Notes under the pieces: model-generated
Seen by the model: the letters and a program-made list of their open reading frames with translations, nothing else
Databases searched by the model: none
Told to the model about the DNA's origin: nothing
Shown here: positions 9,132 to 18,224 of the stretch, piece after piece
Position numbering within the stretch: the stretch's first letter is position 1
How the letters are laid out: each line of letters opens with the position of its first letter
Translations under genes and position numbers: made by a program
Origin: Bacillus atrophaeus
GTDB lineage: Bacteria > Bacillota > Bacilli > Bacillales > Bacillaceae
Assembly: GCF_001584335.1 (NCBI RefSeq)
Contig: NZ_LSBB01000020.1
Span: 806,001-870,000 of the forward strand
Length of the DNA stretch: 64,000 nucleotides
Direction of reading: 5' to 3'

Positions 9132-10694
9132 ATGACCCCAATTATGATGGTTCTCATCTCCATTTTGCTGATTCTACTCGGTTTAGTTGTTGGCTACTAT
9201 GTTCGTAAAACCATTGCCGAAGCGAAAATTGCGGGCGCACGAGGTGCTGCCGAGCAAATTCTTGAAGATGCAAAGCGCGATGCTGAAGCACTGAAAAAAG
9301 AAGCTCTGCTTGAAGCAAAGGATGAAATCCACACACTTCGAATAGATGCTGAACAGGAAGTTCGTGAAAGACGAAATGAGCTTCAAAAACAAGAAAACCG
9401 TTTACTCCAAAAGGAGGAAAACCTTGATCGGAAACATGAGGGGATTGATAAACGGGAAGCGATGTTGGAGAAGAAAGATCATTCTCTGAATGAACGACAA
9501 CAACATATTGAAGAGATGGAAAGCAAAGTGGATGAGATGATTCGTATGCAACAGTCAGAGTTGGAGCGAATTTCAAGCCTCACTCGTGACGAAGCGAAGC
9601 AAATCATTCTTGACCGGGTTGAAAACGAGCTTTCACATGACATCGCCATCATGACAAAAGAAACTGAAAACCGTGCAAAAGAAGAGGCTGATAAGAAAGC
9701 GAAAAACATTCTTTCGCTCGCCTTACAGCGCTGCGCAGCAGATCACGTTGCCGAAACGACGGTTTCAGTTGTCAATCTTCCAAATGATGAGATGAAAGGG
9801 CGTATTATCGGACGTGAAGGGCGTAACATCCGTACCCTTGAAACGCTGACAGGAATTGACCTGATCATTGATGATACCCCAGAAGCTGTCATTCTTTCCG
9901 GATTTGATCCGATCAGACGTGAGACAGCGAGGATCGCTCTGGATAAACTCGTTCAGGATGGCCGTATTCATCCGGCACGGATTGAAGAAATGGTTGAAAA
10001 ATCTCGCCGCGAGGTCGATGACTACATTCGTGAAATGGGTGAACAAACCACATTTGAGGTTGGCGTTCACGGTCTTCACCCAGATCTGATCAAGATTCTC
10101 GGCCGCTTAAAGTTCCGTACAAGCTACGGTCAGAATGTGCTGAAGCATTCCATGGAGGTTGCATTCTTAGCCGGTTTAATGGCTTCGGAGCTTGGAGAGG
10201 ACGCAAAGCTTGCCAAACGGGCCGGACTGCTTCATGACATCGGGAAAGCAATTGATCATGAAGTCGAAGGAAGCCACGTTGAAATCGGCGTGGAGCTTGC
10301 GACCAAATATAAAGAGCATCCAGTCGTCATTAACAGTATTGCGTCACACCACGGGGACGAAGAGCCGACTTCTATCATCGCAGTTTTAGTAGCCGCAGCG
10401 GATGCACTGTCAGCTGCAAGACCTGGCGCGAGAAGTGAAACGCTTGAGAATTATATTCGCAGACTTGAAAAGCTCGAAGAAATTTCTGAGTCCTACGAGG
10501 GTGTTGAAAAATCGTTCGCAATTCAGGCTGGACGTGAAGTGCGCATTATGGTGAAGCCGGATTCGATTAACGATCTTGAAGCCCATCGCCTGGCACGGGA
10601 TATCCGTAAACGAATTGAGGACGAGCTTGACTATCCTGGACACATTAAAGTGACAGTGATAAGAGAAACACGAGCCGTAGAGTATGCAAAATAA
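9132..10694 (+). CDS. rny: RNase Y (YmdA), membrane-bound endoribonuclease
   Basis: A protein of 520 residues that starts decay of many mRNAs in Bacillus. It has an N-terminal transmembrane helix (about residues 4-24) and a long Glu/Lys/Arg-rich coiled coil (about 30-200). A KH RNA-binding domain (near 210-275, [15 protein letters not shown]) and an HD metal-dependent nuclease domain ([10 protein letters not shown], then LLHDIGKA) follow. The C-terminal family domain is complete. The ATG at 9132 is preferred over one 60 bases upstream because AGGAGGTGAA sits just before it and the length is that of B. subtilis RNase Y. A consensus promoter precedes the gene and a strong terminator separates it from ymdB. 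Confidence 0.96.
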   Translation: MTPIMMVLISILLILLGLVVGYYVRKTIAEAKIAGARGAAEQILEDAKRDAEALKKEALLEAKDEIHTLRIDAEQEVRERRNELQKQENRLLQKEENLDRKHEGIDKREAMLEKKDHSLNERQQHIEEMESKVDEMIRMQQSELERISSLTRDEAKQIILDRVENELSHDIAIMTKETENRAKEEADKKAKNILSLALQRCAADHVAETTVSVVNLPNDEMKGRIIGREGRNIRTLETLTGIDLIIDDTPEAVILSGFDPIRRETARIALDKLVQDGRIHPARIEEMVEKSRREVDDYIREMGEQTTFEVGVHGLHPDLIKILGRLKFRTSYGQNVLKHSMEVAFLAGLMASELGEDAKLAKRAGLLHDIGKAIDHEVEGSHVEIGVELATKYKEHPVVINSIASHHGDEEPTSIIAVLVAAADALSAARPGARSETLENYIRRLEKLEEISESYEGVEKSFAIQAGREVRIMVKPDSINDLEAHRLARDIRKRIEDELDYPGHIKVTVIRETRAVEYAK

Positions 10695-10725
10695 AGTGAT
10701 GCGCTAAGCATCACTTTATTTTTTT
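10689..10725 (+). terminator. Terminator after rny
   Basis: A perfect 14-bp stem (AAATAAAGTGATGC with its complement), a 5-base loop and a T run overlap the rny stop codon. Confidence 0.88.
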
Positions 10726-10763
10726 GACCGGCAAGGAAATGAAAAACAGAAAGGGTTCGAAGA

Positions 10764-11558
10764 ATGAGAATTTTATTTATTGGAGATGTTGTCGGCTCAC
10801 CGGGCCGCGACATGGTAAAAGAGTATGTTCCGAAACTAAAAACGAAGTATAAGCCGCATTTCACGATTATTAACGGGGAAAATGCCGCTCACGGCAAGGG
10901 CCTGACAGAAAAAATTTATCACAGCTTAATGCAGGCAGGCGCAGACGCTATTACTATGGGTAACCACACATGGGACAAAAAAGAAATATTTGACTTTATA
11001 GATGACGTACCGCACCTTGTCCGTCCGGCCAATTTTCCGGAGGGTACGCCGGGAAAAGGAATCACATATGTAAAAGCGAACGGTAAAGAGCTTGCCGTCA
11101 TTAATTTGCAGGGACGCACATTTTTGCCGCCGCTCGATGATCCGTTTCAAAAGGCAGATGAATTAATCGCAGAAGCGGCTAAACGAACGCCCTATATCTT
11201 CATTGATTTTCATGCCGAGGCAACAAGTGAAAAGCTGGCGATCGGCTGGTACACAGATGGCAGAGCGTCTGCAGTAGTGGGTACGCACACACATGTGCAA
11301 ACAGCAGATAACCGCATTTTGCCTAAGGGGACGGCATATATTACTGATGTAGGAATGACCGGCCCATATGACGGCATTCTCGGCATGGACCGAGAGACCA
11401 TCATTAAACGCTTTAAAACAAACCTCCCTGTCCGTTTCTCTGTCGCAGAAGGCAAAACCACATTAAGCGGTGTCGTTATTGATATTGACGACCAAACGAA
11501 AAAAGCGGTTAAAATTGAGCGTATTTTGATAAATGATGATCACATGTTCTTTGAATAA
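10764..11558 (+). CDS. ymdB: YmdB, metallophosphoesterase acting on cyclic nucleotides
   Basis: A cytoplasmic calcineurin-like phosphoesterase of 264 residues. All dimetal ligands of the family are visible: D8 (FIGDVVG), E39 and N40 (GEN), N67 and H68 (MGNHTWD), H150 (DFHAEATSEK), H175 and H177 (GTHTH). B. subtilis YmdB hydrolyses 2',3'-cyclic nucleotides in vitro and affects the choice between motility and biofilm. The gene follows the rny terminator by 38 bases, so read-through or a short promoter in that gap is needed. An AAAGGG ribosome site precedes the ATG. Confidence 0.93.
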   Translation: MRILFIGDVVGSPGRDMVKEYVPKLKTKYKPHFTIINGENAAHGKGLTEKIYHSLMQAGADAITMGNHTWDKKEIFDFIDDVPHLVRPANFPEGTPGKGITYVKANGKELAVINLQGRTFLPPLDDPFQKADELIAEAAKRTPYIFIDFHAEATSEKLAIGWYTDGRASAVVGTHTHVQTADNRILPKGTAYITDVGMTGPYDGILGMDRETIIKRFKTNLPVRFSVAEGKTTLSGVVIDIDDQTKKAVKIERILINDDHMFFE

Positions 11559-11600
11559 CTGAGCATATGTTTATTTTATAAAAATATTAAAAAGAAAAGC

Positions 11601-11628
11601 AGGAATATAGCAACTTCTTAGTGAATAT
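11601..11628 (+). promoter_or_regulatory. SigH-type promoter for spoVS
   Basis: AGGAATA followed after 12 bases by AGTGAATAT fits the SigH consensus (AGGAwww, N11-12, RnnGAATww). It lies in the ymdB-spoVS gap about 150 bases before spoVS; early-sporulation SigH control of spoVS is established in B. subtilis. Confidence 0.75.
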
Positions 11629-11757
11629 AGTAAAAATGGAAGGTAGCCAGCTATTTTTGAAAAGCATTGTGGGGATGGCTTTTTGGATAGCAACATCTAA
11701 TAATGATTGTTCTAATGAACACTCACTTATCCATTGTAAAACTAAGGGGGAGCAGAA

Positions 11758-12018
11758 ATGGAAATCTTAAAAGTTTCAGCAAAATCAAGTCCGAACTCAG
11801 TAGCAGGTGCGCTGGCAGGTGTGTTAAGAGAGCGCGGAGCAGCGGAGATTCAAGCGATAGGAGCGGGCGCTTTAAACCAAGCCGTCAAAGCTGTAGCGAT
11901 CGCCAGGGGATTTGTGGCGCCGAGCGGAGTCGACTTGATTTGTATTCCGGCATTTACCGATATTTTGATTGATGGCGAAGAAAGAACAGCGATCAAATTG
12001 ATCGTTGAGCCCCGTTAA
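11758..12018 (+). CDS. spoVS: SpoVS, stage V sporulation protein S
   Basis: A highly conserved 86-residue Alba-like protein needed for normal septation, engulfment and coat formation in sporulation. The N-terminal MEILKVSAKSSPNSVAGALAG and the IGAGALNQAVKAVAIARG segment are family hallmarks. The ATG is set by an AAGGGGGAG ribosome site. It is monocistronic: a SigH-type promoter lies upstream and a strong terminator follows. Confidence 0.96.
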   Translation: MEILKVSAKSSPNSVAGALAGVLRERGAAEIQAIGAGALNQAVKAVAIARGFVAPSGVDLICIPAFTDILIDGEERTAIKLIVEPR

Positions 12019-12038
12019 AACAACTAAAAATGATGTCT

Positions 12039-12073
12039 CAACCTGCTTGCTTATTTGCGAGCAGGTTGTTTTT
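12039..12073 (+). terminator. Terminator after spoVS
   Basis: A 12-bp stem (CAACCTGCTTGC with GCGAGCAGGTTG, one G-T pair), a 6-base loop and a T run. Confidence 0.9.
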
Positions 12074-12264
12074 AGGTTGTGATATTTTCTCCCAATACTA
12101 TATTAATAATATAAATAAATCATGTAATTGTTGTCATATATAACAATTGAATAGATACACGCTTTCAGTATGAATGAAAATCAGCGTACCTAATTGAAAA
12201 ATAAAAAATATTGAGCCCATTTTTTAAGGGGGATGCATTTGTCCACTGTGTGAGGACAGTGATG

Positions 12265-12293
12265 TTTACGTCTATTATTCATCATGATACAAT
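12265..12293 (+). promoter_or_regulatory. SigA promoter of tdh-kbl
   Basis: TTTACG and TACAAT are spaced by 17 bases. The predicted RNA start is about 30 bases before the tdh start codon. Confidence 0.65.
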
Positions 12294-12328
12294 CCAGATA
12301 TAATAAGATTTCAAAAGGGGGATTGTAC

Positions 12329-13372
12329 ATGGTGAGTGGAAAAATGAAAGCTGTCGTTAAAAATGACAGCGCTTTCGGTGCGGTTTTGGCTGAGGTGCCC
12401 ATTCCTCACATAGAAAAACATGAAGTTCTCGTGAAAGTAAAGGCAGCCTCGATATGCGGTACAGACGTGCACATCTATAATTGGGACCAGTGGGCCCAGC
12501 AAAGGATCAAGCCGCCTTATGTGTTTGGACATGAATTTAGCGGCATTGTAAAGGCGGTGGGTGAGCATGTCAGCAATGTGAAAGTCGGTGATTATGTATC
12601 GGCAGAAACACATATTGTGTGCGGCAAATGTATCCCTTGTGTCACCGGCAAACAACATGTCTGCACCCAAACTGCCATCATTGGCGTTGATACAGCAGGA
12701 TGCTTTGCAGAATATGTAAAGGTGCCGTCGCAAAACATTTGGCAAAACCCGGCCGACATGGAGCTGGCAATAGCTTCAATCCAAGAGCCGCTGGGAAATG
12801 CGGTGCATACCGTGCTGGATAGTCAGCCCGCCGGCGCATCCGTTGCCGTCATCGGTTGCGGGCCGATCGGACTTATGGCTGTAGCGGTGGCAAAAGCAGC
12901 CGGAGCAGCCCACATCGTTGCCATAGATAAAAACGAGTATAGACTCAGCCTTGCTAAACAAATGGGGGCCACGCTTACGATATCAATCGAAAAAGAAGAT
13001 CCGCTACAAATTGTAAGCGCTTTAACAAAAGGAGAGGGCATAGATCTTGTCTGTGAAATGTCAGGCCATCCGTCTGCTATTGAACAAGGCTTAAAGATGG
13101 CAGCCAATGGAGGAAGATTTCACATCCTCAGTCTGCCGGAACACCCGGTGACAATCGATCTAACAAATGAAGTGGTGTTTAAAGGCCTCACTGTCCAAGG
13201 AATTACAGGAAGAAAAATGTTCAGCACGTGGAGACAGGTGTCCAATTTACTGCAATCAAAGCTTTTAGACATTTCACCTGTTATTACACATCAGTTTCCA
13301 TTGGAAGAGTTTGAGAAAGGCTTTGAGCTGATGAGAGAAGGACAGTGCGGGAAGGTTATTCTGATACCATAA
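12329..13372 (+). CDS. tdh: L-threonine 3-dehydrogenase
   Basis: A zinc-dependent medium-chain dehydrogenase of 347 residues that oxidises L-threonine to 2-amino-3-oxobutyrate with NAD. The catalytic zinc region (CGTDVHIYN, then GHEFSG), the structural four-Cys zinc lobe (CGKCIPC, followed by C at the HVC motif) and the Rossmann motif GCGPIGLMA are all present. The ATG at 12329 has an AAAAGGGGG ribosome site and gives the B. subtilis length. Kbl follows 13 bases downstream and uses the unstable product, so the two form a threonine-to-glycine operon. Confidence 0.95.
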   Translation: MVSGKMKAVVKNDSAFGAVLAEVPIPHIEKHEVLVKVKAASICGTDVHIYNWDQWAQQRIKPPYVFGHEFSGIVKAVGEHVSNVKVGDYVSAETHIVCGKCIPCVTGKQHVCTQTAIIGVDTAGCFAEYVKVPSQNIWQNPADMELAIASIQEPLGNAVHTVLDSQPAGASVAVIGCGPIGLMAVAVAKAAGAAHIVAIDKNEYRLSLAKQMGATLTISIEKEDPLQIVSALTKGEGIDLVCEMSGHPSAIEQGLKMAANGGRFHILSLPEHPVTIDLTNEVVFKGLTVQGITGRKMFSTWRQVSNLLQSKLLDISPVITHQFPLEEFEKGFELMREGQCGKVILIP

Positions 13373-13385
13373 AAGGGGGATAAAC

Positions 13386-14561
13386 ATGAAGGAGTTTGAA
13401 TTTTTGAAAAGTGAGCTTGAAGATATGAAAGAAAACCATACGTGGCAGGAAATAAAACAGGTTGAATCCAAGCAGGGGGCTTACGTTACTGTAAACGGCA
13501 AACAAGTGATGCAGCTTTCGTCAAATAATTACCTTGGACTGACGTCACATCCAAGATTGGTCAAAGCCGCCCAGGCTGCCGCTGAACAGTTCGGAGCCGG
13601 TACTGGGTCAGTTCGGACGATCGCCGGTACATTTACGATGCATCACGAGCTTGAGAAAACATTAGCCGCCTTTAAAAAAACAGAGGCCGCTCTAGTATTT
13701 CAGTCCGGTTTCACAACAAACCAAGGGGTTCTTTCAAGCATTCTGACAAAAGAGGATATTGTCATTTCTGATGAACTGAACCACGCCTCCATTATTGACG
13801 GAATCAGGCTGACAAAAGCGGATAAAAAGGTATATCGCCATGTTGATATGGATGATTTAGAGAGAGTGCTGAAAAAATCAATGAATTACAGAATGCGCCT
13901 CATTGTCACCGACGGGGTGTTTTCAATGGATGGCAATATTGCGCCTTTGCCGGAGATTGTTAAGCTGGCTGAGGCTTATGACGCTTTTGTCATGGTGGAT
14001 GACGCGCATGCATCCGGAGTGCTTGGAGAAAACGGAAGAGGAACCGTTAATCACTTTGGACTGGACGGCAGAGTGCATATTCAGGTCGGCACGTTAAGCA
14101 AGGCAATTGGGGTGTTGGGCGGATACGTTGCCGGTTCACATGTTTTAATTGATTACTTGCGGCATAAGGGCCGTCCGTTTTTATTCAGCACCTCGCACCC
14201 GCCTGCCGTAACCGCAGCTTGTATAGAAGCGATTAACGTGCTTTTGGAAGAACCGCAACATATGGAGCAGCTTTGGGATAATACGAATTACTTTAAGTCT
14301 ATGCTCGTAAAGATGGGACTTACCCTTACAAAAAGTGAAACTCCGATTCTTCCTATTATAATAGGTGAAGAAGCCTTAGCCCAGCAATTCTCCGAACGGT
14401 TGCTTTCCGAGGGAATATTTGCCCAAAGTATTGTTTTCCCGACGGTTGCTAAAGGGAAGGCGAGAATTCGTACAATGATTACTGCGGAGCATACAAAGAA
14501 GGAACTCAATCAAGCGCTCGCCGTCATACAATCTGCAGCAAAAGAGCTTCATTTGCTATAG
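13386..14561 (+). CDS. kbl: 2-amino-3-ketobutyrate CoA ligase (glycine C-acetyltransferase)
   Basis: A PLP-dependent enzyme of the alpha-oxoamine synthase family, 391 residues. It cleaves 2-amino-3-oxobutyrate with CoA to glycine and acetyl-CoA, completing the pathway begun by Tdh. The PLP lysine is K239 in TLSKAIGVLGGY, and the cofactor-binding VDDAHASG motif is present. It is the second gene of the tdh-kbl unit, with an AAAAGGGGGA ribosome site. A weak hairpin overlaps its stop codon. In some Bacillus annotations the family is also considered for biotin synthesis (KAPA synthase-like), but the pairing with tdh favours threonine catabolism. Confidence 0.94.
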   Translation: MKEFEFLKSELEDMKENHTWQEIKQVESKQGAYVTVNGKQVMQLSSNNYLGLTSHPRLVKAAQAAAEQFGAGTGSVRTIAGTFTMHHELEKTLAAFKKTEAALVFQSGFTTNQGVLSSILTKEDIVISDELNHASIIDGIRLTKADKKVYRHVDMDDLERVLKKSMNYRMRLIVTDGVFSMDGNIAPLPEIVKLAEAYDAFVMVDDAHASGVLGENGRGTVNHFGLDGRVHIQVGTLSKAIGVLGGYVAGSHVLIDYLRHKGRPFLFSTSHPPAVTAACIEAINVLLEEPQHMEQLWDNTNYFKSMLVKMGLTLTKSETPILPIIIGEEALAQQFSERLLSEGIFAQSIVFPTVAKGKARIRTMITAEHTKKELNQALAVIQSAAKELHLL

Positions 14562-14582
14562 AGGTAGAAATCCCTCTTTTTC
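14560..14582 (+). terminator. Short terminator at the kbl end
   Basis: A 5-bp stem (AGAGG with CCTCT) and a five-T run overlap the kbl stop; it is weak but correctly placed before the cat promoter. Confidence 0.4.
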
Positions 14583-14604
14583 ATTGATGGATGCTTCAGT
14601 ATAG

Positions 14605-14633
14605 TTGAATAAGGAAATAGTTAACGTTACACT
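14605..14633 (+). promoter_or_regulatory. SigA promoter of cat
   Basis: TTGAAT and TACACT are separated by 17 bases. The -10 box lies inside the right arm of the inverted repeat CTTCAGT/ACTGAAG (14594-14637), which brackets the promoter. The RNA would carry a leader of about 95 bases containing the attenuator. Confidence 0.72.
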
Positions 14634-14671
14634 GAAGTAAATGAAATAAAAGGGCACACGGGGTGAGGATT

Positions 14672-14701
14672 GTGGTGAAATCAGTGAAATTAACCTCCTA
14701 A
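14672..14701 (+). CDS. cat leader peptide (9 residues)
   Basis: A 9-codon leader (GTG GTG AAA TCA GTG AAA TTA ACC TCC, stop TAA) is preceded by GGTGAGGA as its own ribosome site. It ends inside the left arm of the hairpin that hides the cat ribosome site. This is the arrangement of drug-inducible cat genes such as cat-86, in which a chloramphenicol-stalled ribosome on the leader opens the hairpin. Confidence 0.85.
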   Translation: MVKSVKLTS

Positions 14702-14730
14702 AATAAAAAGTTAAATATTTTAGGAGGTTA
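14691..14730 (+). promoter_or_regulatory. Translational attenuator hairpin of cat
   Basis: A perfect 15-bp inverted repeat (14691-14705 with 14716-14730) around a 10-base loop. The right arm contains the cat ribosome site AGGAGGT and the left arm contains the last leader codons, so the site is sealed unless a ribosome pauses on the leader. Confidence 0.92.
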
Positions 14731-14735
14731 TAAAT

Positions 14736-15383
14736 ATGAATTTTCATCAAATTGATATAGATCGCTGGAATAGAAAACCTTATTTCGAACATTATATAAA
14801 AGAAGGTAAATGTTCTTATAGTGTTACGGCTAACCTGAATGTGACCGCATTGCTGAATGGGCTGAGAAAAAAGAATATGAAACTTTATCCTGCTTTTATT
14901 TACATGATTTCTAGAGTTGTTAATTCACATATTGAGTTTCGAACGGCTTTTAACGATAAGGGGCAATTAGGGTATTGGGAACAGATGATGCCAACCTATA
15001 CCATCTTTCATAAAGAGGATAAAACCTTTTCTGCAATGTGGACAGAATACTCGAGCGATTTTTCACTTTTTTATAAGAACTATCTACAAGATATTGACCG
15101 ATATGGAGATAAAAAGGGATTATGGGTAAAAGAAAACGTACCTGCCCATACCTTTTCAATTTCTGCTCTTCCTTGGGTCAGCTTTACCGGTTTTCAACTC
15201 AATCTTTATAATGGAGAATATCTGCTTCCTATTATTACGCTTGGGAAGTACTTTTCAGATGGGGAAGCGGTATGTTTACCTATTTCATTGCAAGTTCACC
15301 ACGCTGTATGTGACGGTTATCATGTAAGCATGTTTATAAATGAGTTACAGAAACTAGCCGATTCTTTCGAAGAGTGGTTATGA
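14736..15383 (+). CDS. cat: Chloramphenicol acetyltransferase (type A, inducible)
   Basis: A 215-residue trimeric acetyltransferase that inactivates chloramphenicol by acetyl-CoA-dependent 3-O-acetylation. The catalytic segment HHAVCDGYH is intact, with the catalytic His at residue 189 and the structural Asp of the DG pair four residues later. Family landmarks near the N-terminus (FEHYIKEGKCSYS; YPAFIYMISRVVN) are present, and the length is normal. Expression is predicted to be drug-inducible through the leader peptide and hairpin just upstream. The gene sits alone between kbl and miaB, adjacent genes in B. subtilis 168, so it is an insertion relative to that genome. No transposase or terminal repeat is visible, which suggests an old, resident gene. 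Confidence 0.95.
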   Translation: MNFHQIDIDRWNRKPYFEHYIKEGKCSYSVTANLNVTALLNGLRKKNMKLYPAFIYMISRVVNSHIEFRTAFNDKGQLGYWEQMMPTYTIFHKEDKTFSAMWTEYSSDFSLFYKNYLQDIDRYGDKKGLWVKENVPAHTFSISALPWVSFTGFQLNLYNGEYLLPIITLGKYFSDGEAVCLPISLQVHHAVCDGYHVSMFINELQKLADSFEEWL

Positions 15384-15458
15384 GTATTTGTTTTTCTTTC
15401 GGACGAATATAGTCTATACTGTAGGGTGGAAGTTTGGGTTGAAAGGAGAAATCATTTA

Positions 15459-16988
15459 ATGAATGAAAAACAAAAACAAGAGAGCGGACAAGTCAATCCA
15501 CCGGACAAAAAATCCGAGAAGGATTACAGCAAGTACTTTGAAGCTGTGTATATTCCGCCTTCTTTAAAAGATGCGAAAAAACGCGGGAAAGAAAGCGTCA
15601 GCTATCATCATGATTTTAAAATCTCAGAACAGTTTAAAGGTATGGGTGAGGGCAGAAAATTTTATATTCGCACATACGGCTGTCAAATGAACGAACATGA
15701 CACTGAAGTAATGGCCGGAATTTTTATGGCTTTAGGATATGAAGCGACAAACTCTGTTGACGATGCCAATGTCATCCTGTTGAATACATGCGCGATCCGC
15801 GAAAATGCCGAAAACAAGGTTTTTGGCGAGCTTGGACATTTAAAAACGCTTAAAAAAGAAAATCCGGACCTGATTTTAGGCGTTTGCGGCTGTATGTCAC
15901 AAGAGGAATCAGTGGTCAATCGTATTTTGAAAAAGCATCCCTTCGTCGATATGATCTTCGGAACGCACAATATTCACCGTTTGCCTGAACTGCTGTCAGA
16001 AGCTTATCTGTCAAAAGAAATGGTAATCGAAGTTTGGTCGAAGGAAGGCGATGTCATTGAAAACCTTCCGAAAGTGCGCCGCGGGAAAATTAAAGGATGG
16101 GTCAATATTATGTACGGCTGCGATAAATTCTGTACGTACTGCATTGTGCCTTACACACGCGGCAAAGAAAGAAGCCGGCGCCCTGAGGAAATTATTCAGG
16201 AAGTCAGAAGGCTTGCGAGTGAAGGGTATAAAGAAATTACTCTTCTAGGGCAAAACGTAAATGCGTACGGAAAAGATTTCGACGACATCACGTACGGTCT
16301 CGGAGATTTAATGGATGAACTGCGCAAAATTGATATTCCAAGAATCCGTTTTACAACAAGCCATCCTCGTGATTTCGACGACCATCTTGTTGAAGTGCTC
16401 GGTAAAGGCGGCAACCTGCTTGACCATATTCATTTGCCTGTTCAATCAGGAAGTTCGGAAGTATTAAAGCTGATGGCGCGCAAATATGACAGAGCGCGCT
16501 ACATGGAGCTCGTAGGCAAAATTAAAGCGGCGATGCCAAATGCTTCACTAACAACAGACATTATCGTCGGTTTCCCGAACGAGACGGACGAACAGTTTGA
16601 AGAAACCCTTTCATTATACAGGGAAGTTGAATTTGACAGCGCCTATACGTTCATTTATTCTCCGCGTGAGGGTACACCGGCAGCGAAAATGAAGGATAAT
16701 GTCCCGATGAGGGTGAAAAAAGAACGTCTTCAGCGGCTGAACGATCTCGTGAAAGAAATTTCCGCAAAAAAAATGAAGGAATATGAGGGTGAAGTCGTCG
16801 AAGTATTAGTCGAGGGAGAAAGCAAAAACAACCCTGAAATTCTTGCCGGATATACACGGAAAAGCAAGCTTGTGAATTTCAAAGGCCCTAAAGAAGCCAT
16901 CGGCAAGCTGGTGCACGTGAAAATCCATCAAGCGAAAACATGGTCGCTTGACGGAGAAATGGTAGGAGAAGCAATCGAGGTGAAATAA
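15459..16988 (+). CDS. miaB: MiaB, tRNA-2-methylthio-N6-dimethylallyladenosine synthase
   Basis: A radical-SAM methylthiotransferase of 509 residues that adds the 2-methylthio group to i6A37 of tRNAs. The N-terminal cluster cysteines lie in [18 protein letters not shown] and GVCGCM. The radical-SAM motif is C221xxxC225xxC228, and a C-terminal TRAM domain (about residues 440-508) is present. The ATG at 15459 has an AAAGGAGA ribosome site and gives the B. subtilis length; an upstream in-frame ATG at 15426 has none. It is followed one base later by ricA, so the two are coupled. Confidence 0.96.
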   Translation: MNEKQKQESGQVNPPDKKSEKDYSKYFEAVYIPPSLKDAKKRGKESVSYHHDFKISEQFKGMGEGRKFYIRTYGCQMNEHDTEVMAGIFMALGYEATNSVDDANVILLNTCAIRENAENKVFGELGHLKTLKKENPDLILGVCGCMSQEESVVNRILKKHPFVDMIFGTHNIHRLPELLSEAYLSKEMVIEVWSKEGDVIENLPKVRRGKIKGWVNIMYGCDKFCTYCIVPYTRGKERSRRPEEIIQEVRRLASEGYKEITLLGQNVNAYGKDFDDITYGLGDLMDELRKIDIPRIRFTTSHPRDFDDHLVEVLGKGGNLLDHIHLPVQSGSSEVLKLMARKYDRARYMELVGKIKAAMPNASLTTDIIVGFPNETDEQFEETLSLYREVEFDSAYTFIYSPREGTPAAKMKDNVPMRVKKERLQRLNDLVKEISAKKMKEYEGEVVEVLVEGESKNNPEILAGYTRKSKLVNFKGPKEAIGKLVHVKIHQAKTWSLDGEMVGEAIEVK

Positions 16989-16989
16989 G

Positions 16990-17421
16990 ATGACGCTTTA
17001 CACAAAAAAAGATATTGTGCAGCAAGCCCGTGACCTTGCGAAAATGATCTCAGAGACAGAAGAAGTGGATCTTTTCAAACGGGCAGAAGCGCAAATCAAT
17101 GAAAATGCTAAAGTATCTGGGATTATCAATCAGATCAAAGCCCTGCAAAAGCAAGCCGTCAACTTGAAGCATTATGAGAAGCATGAAGCGTTAAAGCAGA
17201 CAGAAGCTAAAATTGACGCCTTGCAGGAAGAGCTTGAGGCAATTCCTGTCATTCAGGAGTTCAGGGACTCCCAGATTGAGGTCAACGATCTTTTGCAGCT
17301 TGTTGCACACACCATATCTAATCAAGTCACAAATGAAATCATTTCATCAACCGGCGGCGACCTGCTGACAGGGGAAACCGGCTCAAAGGTGAAACATTCA
17401 AATAACAGCTGTTCACTCTGA
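16990..17421 (+). CDS. ricA: RicA (YmcA), subunit of the RNase Y specificity complex
   Basis: A 143-residue alpha-helical protein of the YlbF/YmcA family. With YlbF (RicF) and YaaT (RicT) it forms a complex carrying [4Fe-4S] clusters that directs RNase Y cleavage of operon mRNAs and is required for sporulation, biofilm formation and competence in B. subtilis. Its only visible Cys is near the C-terminus (NNSCSL), the conserved cluster-ligand region. The start codon is one base after the miaB stop. RNase Y, its partner, is encoded 6 kb upstream in this window. Confidence 0.93.
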   Translation: MTLYTKKDIVQQARDLAKMISETEEVDLFKRAEAQINENAKVSGIINQIKALQKQAVNLKHYEKHEALKQTEAKIDALQEELEAIPVIQEFRDSQIEVNDLLQLVAHTISNQVTNEIISSTGGDLLTGETGSKVKHSNNSCSL

Positions 17422-17457
17422 CACGGATGCCTTTTTAAAGGCTCCGTGTTTTTTTGT
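17421..17457 (+). terminator. Terminator after ricA
   Basis: A long hairpin (ACACGGA-GCCTTT with AAAGGC-TCCGTGT, one bulged base) followed by a T run, starting at the ricA stop. Confidence 0.88.
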
Positions 17458-17569
17458 CCAGCTTCAAAGTAAACTAATAAAACTATGAACTAAAAATTCA
17501 TCATATTTTCTTTCTCCCTGTCCGTATAAACTTTATAAAACATAAAAGTAAAGTTTCTAGGCGGTCCTG

Positions 17570-17648
17570 CATACAATGAAACAGAAACTTTGTATTTTTA
17601 TATTTTATTTATAAAAATGCACACTAGACGAATGCCCAGCATAACATA
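17570..17648 (+). promoter_or_regulatory. Candidate sporulation promoters of cotE
   Basis: CATACAAT at 17570-17577 matches the SigE -10 consensus, and CATAACATA at 17640-17648 matches the SigK -10 pattern CATAnnnTA, about 14 bases before the cotE ribosome site. Dual SigE/SigK control of cotE is known in B. subtilis. The -35 elements are not clear, so the exact sites are tentative. Confidence 0.45.
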
Positions 17649-17678
17649 ACACGAAGAAGAACAAGGAGGCATGCCGGA

Positions 17679-18224
17679 ATGTCTGAATACAGGGAAATTA
17701 TTACGAAGGCAGTTGTAGCGAAAGGCAGAAAATTCACCCAATGCACCAATACCATCTCTCCTTCGCAAAAACCGACCAGCATATTGGGCGGTTGGATCAT
17801 TAACCACAAGTATGATGCTGAAAAGATCGGAAAGACAGTAGAAATTGAAGGGTATTATGATATAAACGTCTGGTACTCTTACGCGGACAATACGAAAACA
17901 GAGGTTGTGACAGAGCGGGTTAAATATGTTGATGTCATTAAGCTGAGGTACAGAGATAATAACTACTTAGATGATGAGCATGAAGTAATCGCAAAAGTCC
18001 TTCAGCAGCCTAATTGTCTTGAGGTGACCATTTCGCCAAATGGAAATAAAATCGTGGTTCAGGCCGAGAGAGAATTTTTGGCAGAGGTCGTCGGGGAGAC
18101 GAAGGTAGTTGTTGAGGTGAACCCGGATTGGGAAGAGGATGACGAGGAAGATTGGGAAGATGAGCTTGATGAAGAGTTAGAGGATATTAATCCGGAGTTT
18201 TTAGTCGGAGATCCGGAAGAATAA
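17679..18224 (+). CDS. cotE: CotE, outer spore coat morphogenetic protein
   Basis: A 181-residue mother-cell protein that assembles around the forespore and recruits most outer-coat proteins. The N-terminal and central beta-rich region (residues 1-140) is the conserved CotE domain. The last 35 residues form the typical very acidic tail ([19 protein letters not shown]). An AACAAGGAGG ribosome site fixes the ATG. The gene is flanked by terminators and preceded by sporulation-type -10 elements, so it is monocistronic. Confidence 0.96.
   Translation: MSEYREIITKAVVAKGRKFTQCTNTISPSQKPTSILGGWIINHKYDAEKIGKTVEIEGYYDINVWYSYADNTKTEVVTERVKYVDVIKLRYRDNNYLDDEHEVIAKVLQQPNCLEVTISPNGNKIVVQAEREFLAEVVGETKVVVEVNPDWEEDDEEDWEDELDEELEDINPEFLVGDPEE

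Larger units (their letters stand above)
12019..12328 (+). other. 310-base gap between spoVS and tdh
   Basis: It holds the spoVS terminator, a perfect inverted repeat AATTGTT-N9-AACAATT (12126-12148) that overlaps a SigA-like promoter (TTGTCA, 17 bases, GATACA; 12131-12159), and a second, better tdh promoter at 12265-12293. No coding sequence is apparent. Confidence 0.6.

Noticed and set aside
14640..15400. A mobile element carrying cat
   Set aside because: No transposase, terminal inverted repeats or target duplication were seen around the gene.
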